Of a stretch of 64,000 nucleotides of DNA, positions 11,631 to 22,980 are shown piece after piece. The stretch lies in NCBI GenBank assembly GCA_004369045.1, contig ML213532.1, forward strand, positions 62,001 through 126,000, in the 5' to 3' direction. The notes under the pieces are model-generated. The model was given only the letters and a program-made list of their open reading frames with translations. It had not been told where the DNA came from and made no database searches. Numbering within the stretch: position 1 is the first letter of the stretch; every line of letters begins with the position of its first letter. Position numbers and translations under genes: made by a program. Origin of the DNA: Heliocybe sulcata. Its lineage: Eukaryota > Basidiomycota > Agaricomycetes > Gloeophyllales > Gloeophyllaceae.

Positions 11631-13742
11631 TTAATCTCGACACGACGGATACGTCCAGAACGCGTACAGTATCTCGTAGTCCTCGGTGAACAAGCGCGTT
11701 GCCGTCCCCCAAGGGATGCGGCATCCTCCCCTTTATAATCGCGTGGGTGAATATTGCAGTGGTATAAAAGATCACAGTGAGCTTACAACTTTACACCACA
11801 CTTTCCCGGCACACTCAGGACTGCCTCACAGCACCGGATACGCGCAAGCACATGATGGAGCTTTTCGCACCCACCTGCTTCGTACCCTCCTCCGACAGGG
11901 TCGCGACCAGGTGGTATATGACCATACGACGTCTTGACCCATTCCATCGCCTGAGAGATAAGCGGGATAAGATAGTACATGCCTTACAGTATCTTCTCGT
12001 TCCAGTCATCGCTGTCTGGTACTCGTACAGAGTACGGTGCAAGCTGCGGAGCAATTTTGCATGGATGTAACCCCCCGCTTATTTCAACTGCTCCCAGGTA
12101 AAGTGGAGAGCCATCGAGGTCGTACCCTACAGGAGGACCGACGTCCAAAGTCGGGAGCGCGCAGTTGCTGTCTAAGAGCAACGACTTCAAGGTCCGTTCG
12201 GGGTCAACGGAAGAACTCCAGCATCTGGCAAGTCATCAATTAAGAAAATAATGTATCGTTTAGGGTTTACTTACAAGACATCATAGTCCTGCGAAATGCA
12301 GCGCACAGAATTACCGAAGGGGATTCGACACCCGCCCCTAGATAGAGCATGTTAACGGAGGACCGCCAAGATTTGCCCAGTTCGGAGACCTACAAGGTGG
12401 CTCCACACATACCAGGGACTTTTAATGTGCGGTCCGGAGAGACTTGGATATCGGCCAGCGCATAGAACAGCTTCGATTTCACGTCTTCGCCATGCCCAGC
12501 TTCTACTGCTGTCCTGCCTTCAGGGAGACGACCTCCGGACGTTCTAACCCACTCCATTGTCAGTCGATCGAAGTGGAGGATGGCATAGCGACCTCGTGGC
12601 GTCTCCTCTTTTCGATCGAGGATGTGCGGCACTCGGACTGGCAACGGCGCCAGACGAGGGCATACTTTACAAGGATATAGCCCACGTCCCATCTCGACAA
12701 CACCGAGGTATACGGGAGCACCGTCCATGTCGGTTGCTACTGGAGGTCCGATCAGTGAGCTCGGAGGCAGGACCGAGTTCGTATCCAGGTACAACATGTT
12801 GATACGAGCTTCCGCTGACTGCAGCGGTTTCTCGGGTGACGTGGAAGCCTCCCCCGCACGGCCCGTGTATTCTGACTTTTATATAACAATATTAGCGCGA
12901 AGCTGCTCCCTTGCAATTAATCCTCTCACTCGTGTGGCGGCTAATGGGGCGTCCAGAGCCTTCAAGGATTGCCGACGCTCCTCTCCATTTTCTGTTATTG
13001 CCTTTAGCGTAGCAGTCCCACTGCGTGCGATAGTTGTGATGGCGGCATCAGACCCGTCGTTTATGGCCTTCAATACCTCGCTGTGCCTTGTACGACCATC
13101 GACAGCGGCAGCAATGTTCGTAGCCACCTGTGATTATGTTAGCGGCTGGTTATTCCATGGTATTCGCAGGCAGACACACGAGAAACCTCAAGTGAGCTTG
13201 CATCAGCAGTTTCTCGCCTCGCGTGATGATGTCGGCGTGGGCCTTGCTTGGAACATCCGCAGTGCCTTGCTCTTGCTCCGGAGCGCCTTCATTTCGACAG
13301 TAATCAGTTCGAGATCCCTAGAGAGGTCGTAGCTTGGAATCCGCAACTGAAACGTTACGCCGCGACGAAGATTGACCCACTTTCCGAAAGCAATAATGTG
13401 CCTAGTTAGGCTGGGTTCAAGGTCTCGCTCGAGCTTGTTCTTGGTCGCATCAACCAACACTTGAACCACTTCTTCGGCTCGTTGTCTCAAGTCCGAGCAG
13501 CCATCTTCATTCGACTGAGCCGCCTTTGTAAGGAATCAGTTGGGCTAAGCACAAAAGCCGCGATGAGGACTCACCTGCGCCAGCTCGATAAATTGATTCA
13601 GCGTCGAACACACGGCCTTCAGGACTGGAACATTGAGCCCACCATCAGCCAGCCCGCCGACGACGCCAAGTACGGTATGAGTGTGATCCAGAATAGAACC
13701 AGCTTTCCGTGAGGATTTTCGTCTGAGACTCGGCACAGGCAT
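11631..13742 (-). pseudogene. Helical (4HB-like) N-terminal domain fused to two DM9/DUF3421 units, probably decaying
   Basis: The minus strand reads as one multi-exon gene. Exon 1 starts MPVPSLRRKSSRKAGSI and continues GGLNVPVLKAVCSTLNQFIE, then a spliced helical segment (LRQRAEEVVQVLVDATKNK, VEMKALRSKSK, GEKLLMQA, VATNIAAAVDGRTRHSEVLK). This pattern resembles the N-terminal four-helix adaptor domains of agaricomycete NLR-like and MLKL-like proteins. After a candidate 69-nt intron come two DM9 units. Unit one has GPPVATDMDGAPVYLGVVE, MEWVRTSGGRLPEGR and KVPGMCGATL; unit two has GPPVGYDLDGSPLYLGAVE, MEWVKTSYGHIPPGR and SVPGKCGVKL. The units are joined by a GTAAGT...CCAG intron that continues DYDVL into CWSSSVDPERTLKSLLLD, so they belong to one gene. 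The end is FWTYPSCRD and TAA at 11631. DM9 proteins elsewhere are mannose-binding lectins. I see about two apparent breaks, so the copy may be dead. The fusion itself is inferred from splicing. Confidence 0.6.
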
Positions 13743-14340
13743 AATGAGTGTCTTGCTCAGAAGCTGCAGCTGCTAGTAGCTTGATGGACCGACCACAGCA
13801 GAGGTACATGTACTGCGCTGTGACTTCGTCGGAGCAGATGGCTGTGATCAGCATGACCAAAGTCGAGCGCTCATTTGCATTCCCTGGGAAACCGAGGCAG
13901 TAGTCCCGTCATCCACGTGCATGGCGTACTATTAAATTCGTGAGACGCAGTCGAGGCAGCAGAAACACTAGCAAGAGAAGTGCTGGTCCAGCGACATCTG
14001 TCCTAGACGTACTTGACCTTATCCCGGGTCTGGCTGTTTACCGACCACAGCAAGGACGTGAATACGCCTCACGGCGATGAGACGCGATACTGTATCGAAC
14101 GAGACACTAGTGGGCGTAGCCATAATATCGGGAACCGAGAGCCATGTAAAGTTGCGGAGCTTACTAGTAGGGCGATACCTTGGCGATACAGGGACTGGAG
14201 GCAAGTAGTCGCGCTAGACCGTAAAGTCGAGTAAAATTCCCACGGAGCCATGCCACTATCCAACATACTATAGCTAACGAATGAATTCAGGTAAGTCCGC
14301 TGTCTCTGAGGACCAGCACACATCAATGCTAACTCTGTCC
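13743..14340. other. Intergenic stretch, nothing recognised
   Basis: This holds the 5' flank of the DM9 gene and the 3' flank of the secreted protein gene, both on minus. No domain or repeat is seen. Confidence 0.4.
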
Positions 14341-15053
14341 TCATACTGAGAAGAGGCACAGATCAACCGCGTAGCATGAGTCGACGTCGTAAGCCGTACT
14401 ACCGGTTGTGCCGTTATACACAACCTCGGCGAAGCTATTCTCTCCCGTCCTCTCACAGATCAAGAATAGGTTCGTCCGACCGTTGGCGGCAAGGACGGGG
14501 TATCCTCCACACATGTTATCGGTCTGCTATACACGCCCATAAGCCGTGGCGAACGACGAACATCCACGAAGACGTACCACGGCACAGAAGATGGGAGCAG
14601 GCATAACGGAGCCTTCCGTGCTCACAATAAAATCAAACTCATGATCGCTGGAGAGCGACAAGACAGCGGTGGTGGAGTCCGCATCCAAGTTGGCAACAAG
14701 GCCACCAGCGTCCAAGCTGAACGAGACTTGATTCAGAGCCGGGTATGGATACGAATACGTCTACCATGGACGATAAGCCCAAGCTAAGTGACAGACAAAG
14801 ACGCACTTACTGCCAAGACGTACTGCGTGTACCCATGGTACGACAGATCGTCTCCGAGAATGAGAGGCGCCCCCGTGCTGTTCGCGTTCGGCAGGGTGGT
14901 GTTATAGGCGGTGATCGTGAAGTTGCTCAAGGTGTTTAAGCCACCGCTATCCAAGCCTGCGCATGAGGACGCGAGGCCTTCTGGCGCAGAAGAGGGCATG
15001 GCTGAAATCCCCGACGCAAGGGCGGACACACCGAGCAACGAGGCGAAGATCAT
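14341..15053 (-). CDS. Small secreted protein, SSP family copy 1
   Basis: Three exons. Exon 1 begins MIFASLLGVSALASGISAMP, a signal peptide, then NFTITAYNTTLPNANSTGAP and ends at YVLA before a GTAAGT donor. Exon 2 includes VSFSLDAGGLVANLDADSTT and STEGSVMPAPIFCAV. Exon 3 includes GGYPVLAANGRTNLFLICE, EVVYNGTTGSTAYDV and CYAVDLCLFSV, then TGA at 14341. The exon layout and the motifs NTTLPNAN.TGAP, NGRT..F.IC and VYN.T.GS.AYDV.(T/S)CY are shared with the genes at 61491 and 63211, so this is the diverged third member. The predicted product is a secreted protein of about 190 aa with Asn-X-Thr glycosylation sites and conserved cysteines. No function is known to me. Confidence 0.75.
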
Positions 15054-15131
15054 GAGCAGTGTTGGTTCTCCTGAAGAAAACAAAATGCAGGAAGAGCAAA
15101 GACAGTGACCTACTGGGATGCACACTCGCTA

Positions 15132-15138
15132 ATTTATA
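15132..15138 (-). promoter_or_regulatory. TATA box of SSP copy 1
   Basis: TATAAAT on the minus strand, about 80 nt ahead of the ATG at 15053. The TATA boxes of the two SSP copies at the right end lie at similar distances. Confidence 0.5.
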
Positions 15139-15489
15139 TTGATTTGACACGGCGAGAGGTGTCCTTCCGCCACGGAATAACCGGGCTGAATTAAACTTCA
15201 TGAGAGTGAATCAGCACAGCAACAGCCAACGAAGACATCCCTTACCGACGCATGCCGTAACGTTTCCTCGCAACTGCATCTAGCGCTGAGGCAGTGCCAC
15301 AATGATCTGTAGGGTTCGCCGGCTGCCCACTTCAGTTAGTGGGACCTAGGTCCACCCTGCGAGCGGGCCAGAGATCAGTGGAAGGAGTAAGGCGTGCACA
15401 CTCGCACGAGAAACGGCCAAGATCTCTAGGTGTTTAATAGCGCCCGAGTCTGTCTAGGCTCGATGATGGATGAGTGATGAGCATCCAAC

Positions 15490-15845
15490 GAACTCCAACA
15501 GTGCCGCCAAGAATGCATAGCCTTCCTTAGAACTTGGGCAGCTCGACAACGACCAGAGAGACACTAGTCCAGTCCAGTTTGCGGATTATGTCCGAGCTGG
15601 ATGCGACGCACCCGGAGTGTGGATGATCCCGAGCGCCAGTGCATACCGGCCAACGTAAGCCGGTATCCTGCCAGGCGTCGAAATAAACCTCGTACCATTC
15701 TATGGACATGCGGCCTTTGGTCTTGACGTGACGGCGATTTCGTCAACTGGCTCCAATTGATTCTTACTTCCACAATAACTACACTCGAAGCAAAACACAA
15801 GACAAGCATAGAAGCGAACAGGCCAGGGCATATCAGCTCATGATT
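15490..15845 (-). repeat. W block, copy 1
   Basis: A block of about 350 bp found five times. It contains GATTATGTCCGAGCTGGATG, ATGGACATGCGGCC, CTTGACGTGACGGCGATTTC and GGGCATATCAGCTCATGATT. In four other places it lies directly beyond the 3' end of a U gene. Here no U gene follows, so this copy is an orphan. Minus-strand translations such as SSSDIIRKLDWTSVSLVVVE recur between copies, suggesting an old exon. Confidence 0.6.
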
Positions 15846-16376
15846 CAACCCATTCACTGCGTTCAGACCGTCGCTGTTCAGCATGCGAACAGGGGCAAAC
15901 AGCCTAGAACGGCAGTACGGATCGCAGACGTCGAACAGGCGGCCCGTTCTAACCCTTGATCTGTCCCAGTTGCCTGGGAGGCTTGCAGCTAGCCACTCCT
16001 GCAACACGTCTATCTGACCAGCTCCTTCGAACAGCGACCTGAACGCACCTGTTTGGTATTCAAGTAGGTATGACCATGTATTTGTACCTGCTGATAGCTT
16101 GCAATAGACTTCCCCTTTCTAAGTCTGTGCTTCCGATGTACACCTTGCACCCAACATGAAGTCCTCGGACAACCACCACCTCCGCGGGAAATGCAAAGTT
16201 GCATCAATTTCGCGTTCTCGGCATTTCCCTGCAGCAGGACATGTCATGCACTACTGTGCCGTCCGCCATGTATATATACCTGCTACGCATTGTCTACTCC
16301 TGTCTCTGACTTCTCCCCACACGTCGTCTGCCCCCCGCCCTGATGCGGCTTCTTGTCTTCGACCAGGCTGGGCGTG
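15846..16376. other. Left flank of the transposon, nothing recognised
   Basis: A frame at 16156-16376 on plus is cut by the transposon end. I cannot assign it to a gene. Confidence 0.35.
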
Positions 16377-16393
16377 CATCAGGAAAAACCCCT
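16377..16393 (+). repeat. Left terminal inverted repeat of the Plavaka element
   Basis: CATCAGGAAAAACCCCT. It matches the reverse complement of the right end except at one base. Confidence 0.75.
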
Positions 16394-16532
16394 GCTGCTG
16401 ATTAGATAGAAAGTAGCTTTAATTATTGCTAAGGGAGTCTAAGCCATGTAATCGTCCTCATGAGAGGTAATTCGGAAGTGGGCGGTACTAATAGCAGTCG
16501 ATTATCAACAATAATTTATGCATTACATTCTA

Positions 16533-19500
16533 CTAGACCTGTGTCATGTAGCTATGCCGGTCGAGAAATGGGTTAACATAGAACACAGTTGCCTCGTCTA
16601 ATACAGTGCTGGATGTCCACTCGCGCGGTACAGTGGGACCCCATTTGGGATAGAGATGGACACTGCGTCGAATCTGGAGCACGGGAATGATGCTTGCGAG
16701 ACGGTCGCCATCACGGAGGGATCGGGATATTTTGAACAGACGGCTATTGGGCTCAGGTGAGGATGTAAATGGTGTAAACCATTCTACATATGCAAGGTGT
16801 TGGGGCGGCAGGCGGCGGGGAAAGAGGAGTTGTGTCACACGTGGTGGGAGAGTGAACACTACTCGCACTTGCGCGACACGGTAGCCTTGACAACTGTCAG
16901 TTAAATGTCTGAACCATACTGAACGGACGTACCGGATATCCCAACTTCCTTACCCGATCCAAGATTCACCAGAACCGTGTCAAAGAGTGATGGTACGGGC
17001 CGACCACGCTTGTCAGACTTCTTTGGCCTAACATGTACGGCATCCGGTGAGGTAAAAGACGCCCCGTCCAGCCGTGATACATCAGCATGGAGAAACTTGA
17101 TTTTGTGGTACACAGGTAGCGTCTGGAAAGGCAAAAAGATATCTCCGGAAGCATCCTCAACTTGTTGAGGTGAGAATTGAGGATTATTGAATTGGACGAT
17201 GAAGCGGGCAAAGGCATCTGCAAAGAAAAGTGCACCGTAGTCCTGTCGTACCGCAGCGAGTGGTACAGCCCGCAGAGTCGGGTGTTTGGCCATATGCAGT
17301 CCAGGTGTATTTTGACAGGTCTGCGTCGGCGGTGGTCGAGACTCCTGAGTGGTTGATGGAGGTTCTGGTGCGGGCTGAGTACGGACTTGCCTTGCAAGGG
17401 ACCATTCGATATATTTTGCATGCCGTAGTACCTTTTCGCGACGTTCAAGCCAGGCTGTCATCTGCGGATACTCGTCCTTATGGTTTGTCGCCCGATATGC
17501 ATCCTTTGCAAGGTCGATATGAAGTCGTTCTGTATACTCCGTGTTGTAGTTGTCTGTAGTCCCAAAGAGCTGGATCGATAGGAAGTAATGGATCAGTGCA
17601 TGGAGCTTTGGAATGTTGAACTGTTCTCGTATTCCAAGCTCGACAAAGATATGCTTGCTGTCATGGAAACGTCGCAGAGCATCGCGCAAATGCTCAAGAG
17701 TGCTCTCGGTATGCACAGGGTATTGAGCAAGGTACAGGAAGTCGAGAAGAGCTCGTATTGCCCTGACCAGAGTTGCCGACGAGAGGGAGTTCGGTAAGCA
17801 TACATCGAGGACAAGCCCGAGCAGCAGTTGACACATCTGCGCATGCTCTCGACCGGTGACTCGCGACAGCGTACTGATACCCTTCTGGAATATACGAATG
17901 CCATGGTTAGGGGGAAACCTTCGGCAGCGAGCATCTATCTCAGCGGCGGAGCAGGCACTAGTAACCCAAGCTATAACGTGCTTCATTACACCCTGATACA
18001 TCTGGTGAAGGATGTCGGGTGTCATTGCCTGATAAATGTTGACGTACGGTAGCTCCTCCCAGAATGGCTGCTGTATCGGCTTAATACCTGCTGCCTTACA
18101 GGCCTTCACAAATGCATCCGCACCATCCGCTAGCGTGGCTAGCGCATCGAGACTGTTCTCCATGGATCGGAGCTCATACTCGTCATCTTCGTCATAGTCA
18201 CCAAGCGCGTCATGCGGTACTGGGCATTTTGGACAATCGCCGTATTTGGTGCCGGCAACAAGAACCTGTTCAGGATAGTCGCCGACGAAAGTTGCAAAGA
18301 TCGGGTGACAGCGTCGCCATACGCCATCGCCACTAACCATTGCGAGGCCGGACTGGCCTGCCTGCTTCAGCGGATGGAGAATTCGTCGGACACAGGAGTG
18401 AAAGAGGTTAGCGAGAGTACGGCGGCGGGCGGCCTTGTTGGTAATGTGAACGAGACGAGTTGTGGGCAGGTAACCAAGTAGTACGTGCCCACCTCTTGAG
18501 GGCTTCCGCCGGATCTCCTTCGACAGATTCCCAATCGTCATGTAGATAGGGTAAGCAGATTTGTTGCCAAAGAGTGTAACCTGTGTCTTGTCAGACGAAA
18601 TGATGACCGGAACTATTGTAGCACCGGGAGTATTCAATTCGACTGCCTTCTGCCGTAGAGTCATCATGTCAGCCTTACTGCTCCATATTTACCATTAGCA
18701 GTAGCAGTACGACATACCTGGGTATTCCACCACCATTTGCCGGTATGCATATCAAAGTACGTCCGCGTCATCTTGTCAGGGTCTGCGTAATGCCGCTCCG
18801 GAGCAAAGATGAGATGTTTCGCAAACTCTGGATCGCCATTCAGAGCCCTGATACATTTGATGACATCACGGTAGTATAGCTCAAAGGCCTCGCCAGCGAT
18901 TACAACTTCTTCCCGTCGGAAATGGGGTCGGCTAGGAAGTGAGTCGATCTTCTTGTTCAGCTCGTCAGCAGTCCTGAATGACAGCCCAAGTGCGTCCTGC
19001 AGCTATAAGATCTTTAGTGGGTTGTATAGGAAGAATTATGGTTGACGTACTCCTTCTATTCTTAACAGTTCTGTCAGGGATGTTGACCCCGGACCACGAA
19101 GCTTTGCCCACCGTGCCACCTCCCAATCCAGCCTGGAACAAAACGGAAACCAGGTGTCCGAAGAGGGGGTATGGAGCTGAGATGCATAGAGATGATACTC
19201 CGATGAGGCAGTGTCTGCATGGCGAAGTGGTTTGCCAGCTGAATTTGAGGGGAAATGCTCGACTATCGTGGAGTTTGGCAAGGTCTCTGCAGCCTGTTCC
19301 CGTAGCATCTGAATCTCACTTGCATCTTCCTCAGACACCATTTCCACATCTGGATCGGGCGACGCAGGAGCTGCAGGAGGATCAGGTTCCCAGCCCTGCA
19401 ACTCTATCTCTTCGTCGTCAGTCAGACCACTGCTATCTGAGTCTCCTTCGCTTATCCTCTCCGCATCCGACTGGACATCGTCATGTCCGAAGTCGTCAGG

Positions 19501-19728
19501 ATGATAATCTGAGCCAAAGAAGTCACCTGTGAAGATGGGTGGATTGTCCGGGATGGTAGGGGAAGTCCGTCGACTAGTATCTGCGTGAGTCGTAGCATCC
19601 TTCAGACCAGGCATATACGATTCATGTGCCTCATATATCGCCCGACATGGTGGGTTTCTGGTCTTTCGAAGATGCTGTGTATACCCGGGATATGTGAATG
19701 AGCGTCTGCAGCCCTTACAGTCCACCAT
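16533..19728 (-). CDS. Plavaka transposase
   Basis: Four exons. The start MVDCKGCRRSFTYPGYTQHL gives a C2HC/C2H2-like finger (CKGC...H...C) at residues 3-27, followed by an acidic Ser-rich linker. Exon 2 holds RPHFRREEVVIAGEAFELYY and FDMHTGKWWWNTQ. The long exon 3 includes NTPGATIVPVIISSDKTQV, LTIGNL-like YMTIGNLSKEIRRKPS, CPKCPVPHD, ELPYVNIYQAMTPDILHQMY and QFNIPKLHALIHY, the landmarks of Plavaka transposases. Exon 4 includes LAYVEWFTPFTSSPEPNSRL and WTSSTVLDEATVFYVN and ends DRHSYMTQV with a stop at 16533. The protein is about 1,000 aa. I see no internal stop once GT-AG introns are removed. I start at the ATG directly before the zinc finger; an open frame continues upstream to 19995 but looks non-coding. 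It acts in the nucleus by cutting and joining the element's ends. Confidence 0.85.
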
Positions 19729-20033
19729 AGTCGACGGATCGCCAGAGTTTCTGCTGAGAGCGTGCGGTTGTAATCGGAGTACTTGCGCGTGATAACACGG
19801 GTACACATTCATGCACATTGCCATGGCTATGTAAGCTATCGGGGCGATAGAAGCGGCCATCAATATATCGCTCAACCACATAAACCAAAATAAACCTGAA
19901 ACATACGATACAAGGCACGCCAATTTTCGTTCTTGCCCCCATACCACTACCTTGTTCTCCCCCTCCACTAAACTGTCATTTCTCGTCCATCCCACCGCTC
20001 ATTTGAATCTGACTGCATCTATTTTGATATACC
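19729..20033. promoter_or_regulatory. Shared divergent promoter region of the two Plavaka genes
   Basis: 305 bp separate the transposase ATG (minus) from the DUF6532 gene ATG (plus). Such head-to-head spacing suggests a bidirectional promoter. A TATA-like GATATA lies just ahead of the plus-strand ATG, closer than a usual TATA box. Confidence 0.4.
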
Positions 20034-22597
20034 ATGTCCCAGCGTCGCGGCGCTGCAGACTCTAGGGTGAAAACCCAGGTACCTGCTAAACGTACTCCAC
20101 CTATGACAGGTGTCAATACAAAAGCAGGTAGCGCCGACAAGCCCGGGCTACGTGATACTCCTGTTCAGGAACCAGCAAGAGGTCAGTAACGACAGTCATG
20201 GCTGCGGATACACTTACTCACTATCAACTCGGAGCACCAGCATCTCGCAATGCGAAGACCAAGGCCCTTGCGAATCAGAGTACGTAGTGATATCAGTATA
20301 TCTCACCGGTTGAATACGATCCCCGCTGTAGTCTGGCTACAGGATGCGGGAGGTGCACGCAAACGTGCGGCTCCGTCGAACACAACGGTGCACGCAAAAC
20401 GTGCGGCTCCGTCGAACACAACTCAGGACGCTGCTGAGAATGTCAAGCGGACTAAAAATCGTAAGAACATCATTAAGGATCACTGCATCTAAGTCTCGTC
20501 CTCACCGATGTCAACAGTAGACAGGGATAATGAGGCATCCCGCAAGCGCTCTCGTACTGGTGAGTGAGCCTCTCGATCTACGTATTTGTGCAATGCCTTG
20601 AAGGTTGCATGGACAGACCGTATGCGCTTCCGCGCTGCGGAGCTCGAATCGGATAACTCCGAGGATGATTTAATCCCCGCGAAGAGCAACGGTTAGTGGA
20701 ACTGGACTATACCTCATATAATACTAACAGGCTTGCACATTAGGCAAAGGTCGCCAGCCGCAAGAGAACTCTAGCGCCGTCGCCCCATCTGACTCTGAGT
20801 ATCTGTCTCATGACGAAGGTGAGAACCTCAGTGGTGAGTCTGAGAATGAACTTGAGGAAGTCGAGGATGAGGAGGATGGGCTGGAGCGACTGGACCCGCG
20901 TCGGCTTGCAGAAGAACTGGACAAGGAGGTAGGCATGAAGTTATTTTACACGTCGCAGTGTCTATGAGTCTATTTGCGTGTGTTGGTCCTGCTTATGAAT
21001 CAATTAAGCAGGTGGCGTCGTGGAACATGTCCGACGAAGAGCAACCCCATGGCAACACTCGTGTGAACAGAACCTCAACAGCACGCAAGTCATCCCGCAG
21101 GAGAGCACCCTCCGCTGCGGAGCTCTTCGACGATGATGATGACATATCCGTAGTGCATCCGCCGAAGAAGGGGAAGACAGTTAATAAGGTACGGACTATC
21201 AGTCAATTCATGAGCACATATCAGGGCTTTAATATGGGACTACTGATAGGCGAGCAAAGGAAAACGTCAACTCGCTCATGAAGCCGAGGTACATTATTCT
21301 TGTTTTGCTGTAATATGTTACTGATATATCAAAGGTCCCTCAGTGGTCGGGGCAGCTCCCACAGACGCCAGTGAAGAAACGGGGTGCAGCTGTCAAGATC
21401 CCAGTTTCTCCCTCTTCGCTCAACTACCCTGGCGACAACGAAGACGATCAATCTGACCAAGACTCGCAGAACGATGAGGACAATGAAGAGCACATGCAGC
21501 CACCGCCTGCTCCACCGCCTGCGATTGTTCCGGCTGGCACTGACCTCGTCCTCAATGAGCGCGGCCGGGTCAATCTCAGGGACCAGCCACTCCTCGTTCA
21601 GGCCATCGCCAGAGAAGCTATCAAAAGTGTAAGCGTCTATCTTGGCTTCCAGGACGCATTTCCCGAGATTGGGGGCCGGACTGTTCTGTCGCAAGATTGT
21701 CTGGTGTCAGCGGCGCAACAGAGTGCGAGGTATCATCAGATCCTTAATCGGCTGGTGAACGAGGATGGCTACGGAAAAGCCCTGGGCCAGATCGTGAGTG
21801 ACGCATTTATCTCTCTCTTTTTTCTTTGTTTCTGACCTCGATGCAAACATCCACCTCAAGCCCGATGGTCGCATCAGTACTTGGCGGAGGCTTGCATACT
21901 CCATAGGCAGCAATCACGTCGTGGGTGGCTATGGTCTTAGGCCTGGATGCGAGAAGCTGGTCGCTGGTCTTCTCAAACGCCAGAGGTATATTTTCCCCGT
22001 GACTCCGGAGGTAAGAGCCCATTCTTGTACTCGATCGTCATGCCTGAAGTCGGTCAGACACCCACACAGATCCGTGAACATGAACCCTATAAGCATCCGA
22101 CGATACTCGCCATCATGCAAGCCCTCTATTTCTCTGGATCTGGTGCTCTCGGCGTTCAACACGTCGATCGGTTTGCATCGTCTTTGGCCACTGATCCCGA
22201 TGCCGAGGTCCCGATATCGATGGTCGCCCTTGTCGCAACTGCAGTACGAAGTCTCCTTCTGTGTCACTATCTTAAGGCTGATGCTTTCGTGAAGATCCAC
22301 AATTCCTTAATGGAGTGGCAAACCGGCACACGCTCACCCCGGGAGTTCTCCGCACTCAATTGTGGGGATGTATACCGCACACATGTAGGTATTCTCGAGA
22401 AGATCAAGAGCAATAAGCCCGTGTTCTTCCATAGGATGATGTCTGACCTTTATCGTGACGCGCGGTATGTCTGGACTCTTTCCGGATGTTTCGTGATCGA
22501 CTAATTTATGTATACTAGTGCTGCGACTGCTCCTGAGGCTCGGGTCGATTCAGAAGACAGCGCGTTCGCGCTCATGGACCTTTCGGCATACAACTGA
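20034..22597 (+). CDS. DUF6532-domain protein carried by the Plavaka element
   Basis: A multi-exon gene with about ten short exons. It starts MSQRRGAADSRVKTQVPAKR. The first half is low complexity, charged and nuclear-looking (Lys/Arg, then Asp/Glu runs). The second half has LVLNERGRVNLRDQPLLVQA, YHQILNRLVNEDGYGKALGQ, HEPYKHPTILAIMQALYFSG, DAEVPISMVALVATAVRSLL and PVFFHRMMSDLYRDA. It ends LMDLSAYN with TGA at 22597. This late segment matches what I know of DUF6532, a domain greatly expanded in agaricomycetes. Exons 1 to about 5 are hard to place exactly. Its position inside the transposon, back to back with the transposase, suggests an accessory transposition or regulatory role; this is inference. 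Confidence 0.7.
20353..20422 (+). repeat. Tandem 34/35-bp repeat inside the DUF6532 gene
   Basis: Two nearly identical copies, each containing GTGCGGCTCCGTCGAACACA, encode the peptide HAKRAAPSNTT twice (first copy ARKRAAPSNTT). The sequence is nearly identical between copies, so the duplication is recent. Confidence 0.75.
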
Positions 22598-22963
22598 ACG
22601 CTAATCGGCGGCGTTGTAATGTCCATACTTGCACCACGATTTCATTCCTTTGTGATACCCATCTGCCTCGGTTCTCTTACTCCGGCCTTTTTGGCGCCAC
22701 CCCGTCGTCTTTCTACCTTCATTCTCTACAGTACTTCAGAGTCCTTTTGACAATATAATGCATATACCTGATCTCTGCGTGATCTTAAGTGAGAGAAGAG
22801 ATACCGAATAGTGATCATTTTGATGCAATTTACAGTAAAGTAGGTCAGATTTGTCGAGGGCCAGCATCGAGTGTCTAATCAGGACTAATGTAATAATGGA
22901 TCTAAGCAGAGATATTTAGACGTGATCTGTAGCAAATACACACGAATAGACGTGATCAGAGGG

Positions 22964-22980
22964 AGGGGTTTTCCCTGATG
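22964..22980 (-). repeat. Right terminal inverted repeat of the Plavaka element
   Basis: AGGGGTTTTCCCTGATG on plus, which is the inverse of the left end with one mismatch. Direct copies of GACGTGATC lie just inside (about 22919-22956) and may be subterminal transposase sites. Confidence 0.7.

Larger units (their letters stand above)
14920..15845. repeat. Segmental duplication, left copy (partner about 26620-27535)
   Basis: The first exon and 5' flank of SSP copy 1, followed by W block 1, are matched in the same order at 26620-27535. Shared landmarks include GATCGTGAAGTTGCTCA, TTCATGAGAGTG, the CCAACGAAGA block, ATGATCTGTAG followed by GCCGGCTGC, and the W block ending in GGGCATATCAGCTCATGATTC (left copy). 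Similarity is patchy, with indels, so the event is old. Confidence 0.65.
16377..22980. mobile_element. Plavaka-type (CACTA-like) DNA transposon, complete-looking, 6.6 kb
   Basis: The outer ends are imperfect inverted repeats: CATCAGGAAAAACCCCT at 16377 and, read on minus from 22980, CATCAGGGAAAACCCCT (one mismatch in 17). Each end is flanked by TG, consistent with a 2-bp target duplication, but this is too short to be sure. Inside are a transposase on minus and a DUF6532-type gene on plus, whose starts are 305 bp apart and back to back. Plavaka elements are a basidiomycete-rich group related to CACTA/EnSpm transposons. Both genes read through without obvious lesions, so the copy could be recent or active. 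Confidence 0.8.

Noticed and set aside
12622-13332. 236-codon plus-strand open frame
   Set aside because: It lies opposite the 4HB-DM9 gene, whose minus-strand exons have recognisable domains; the plus frame has none.
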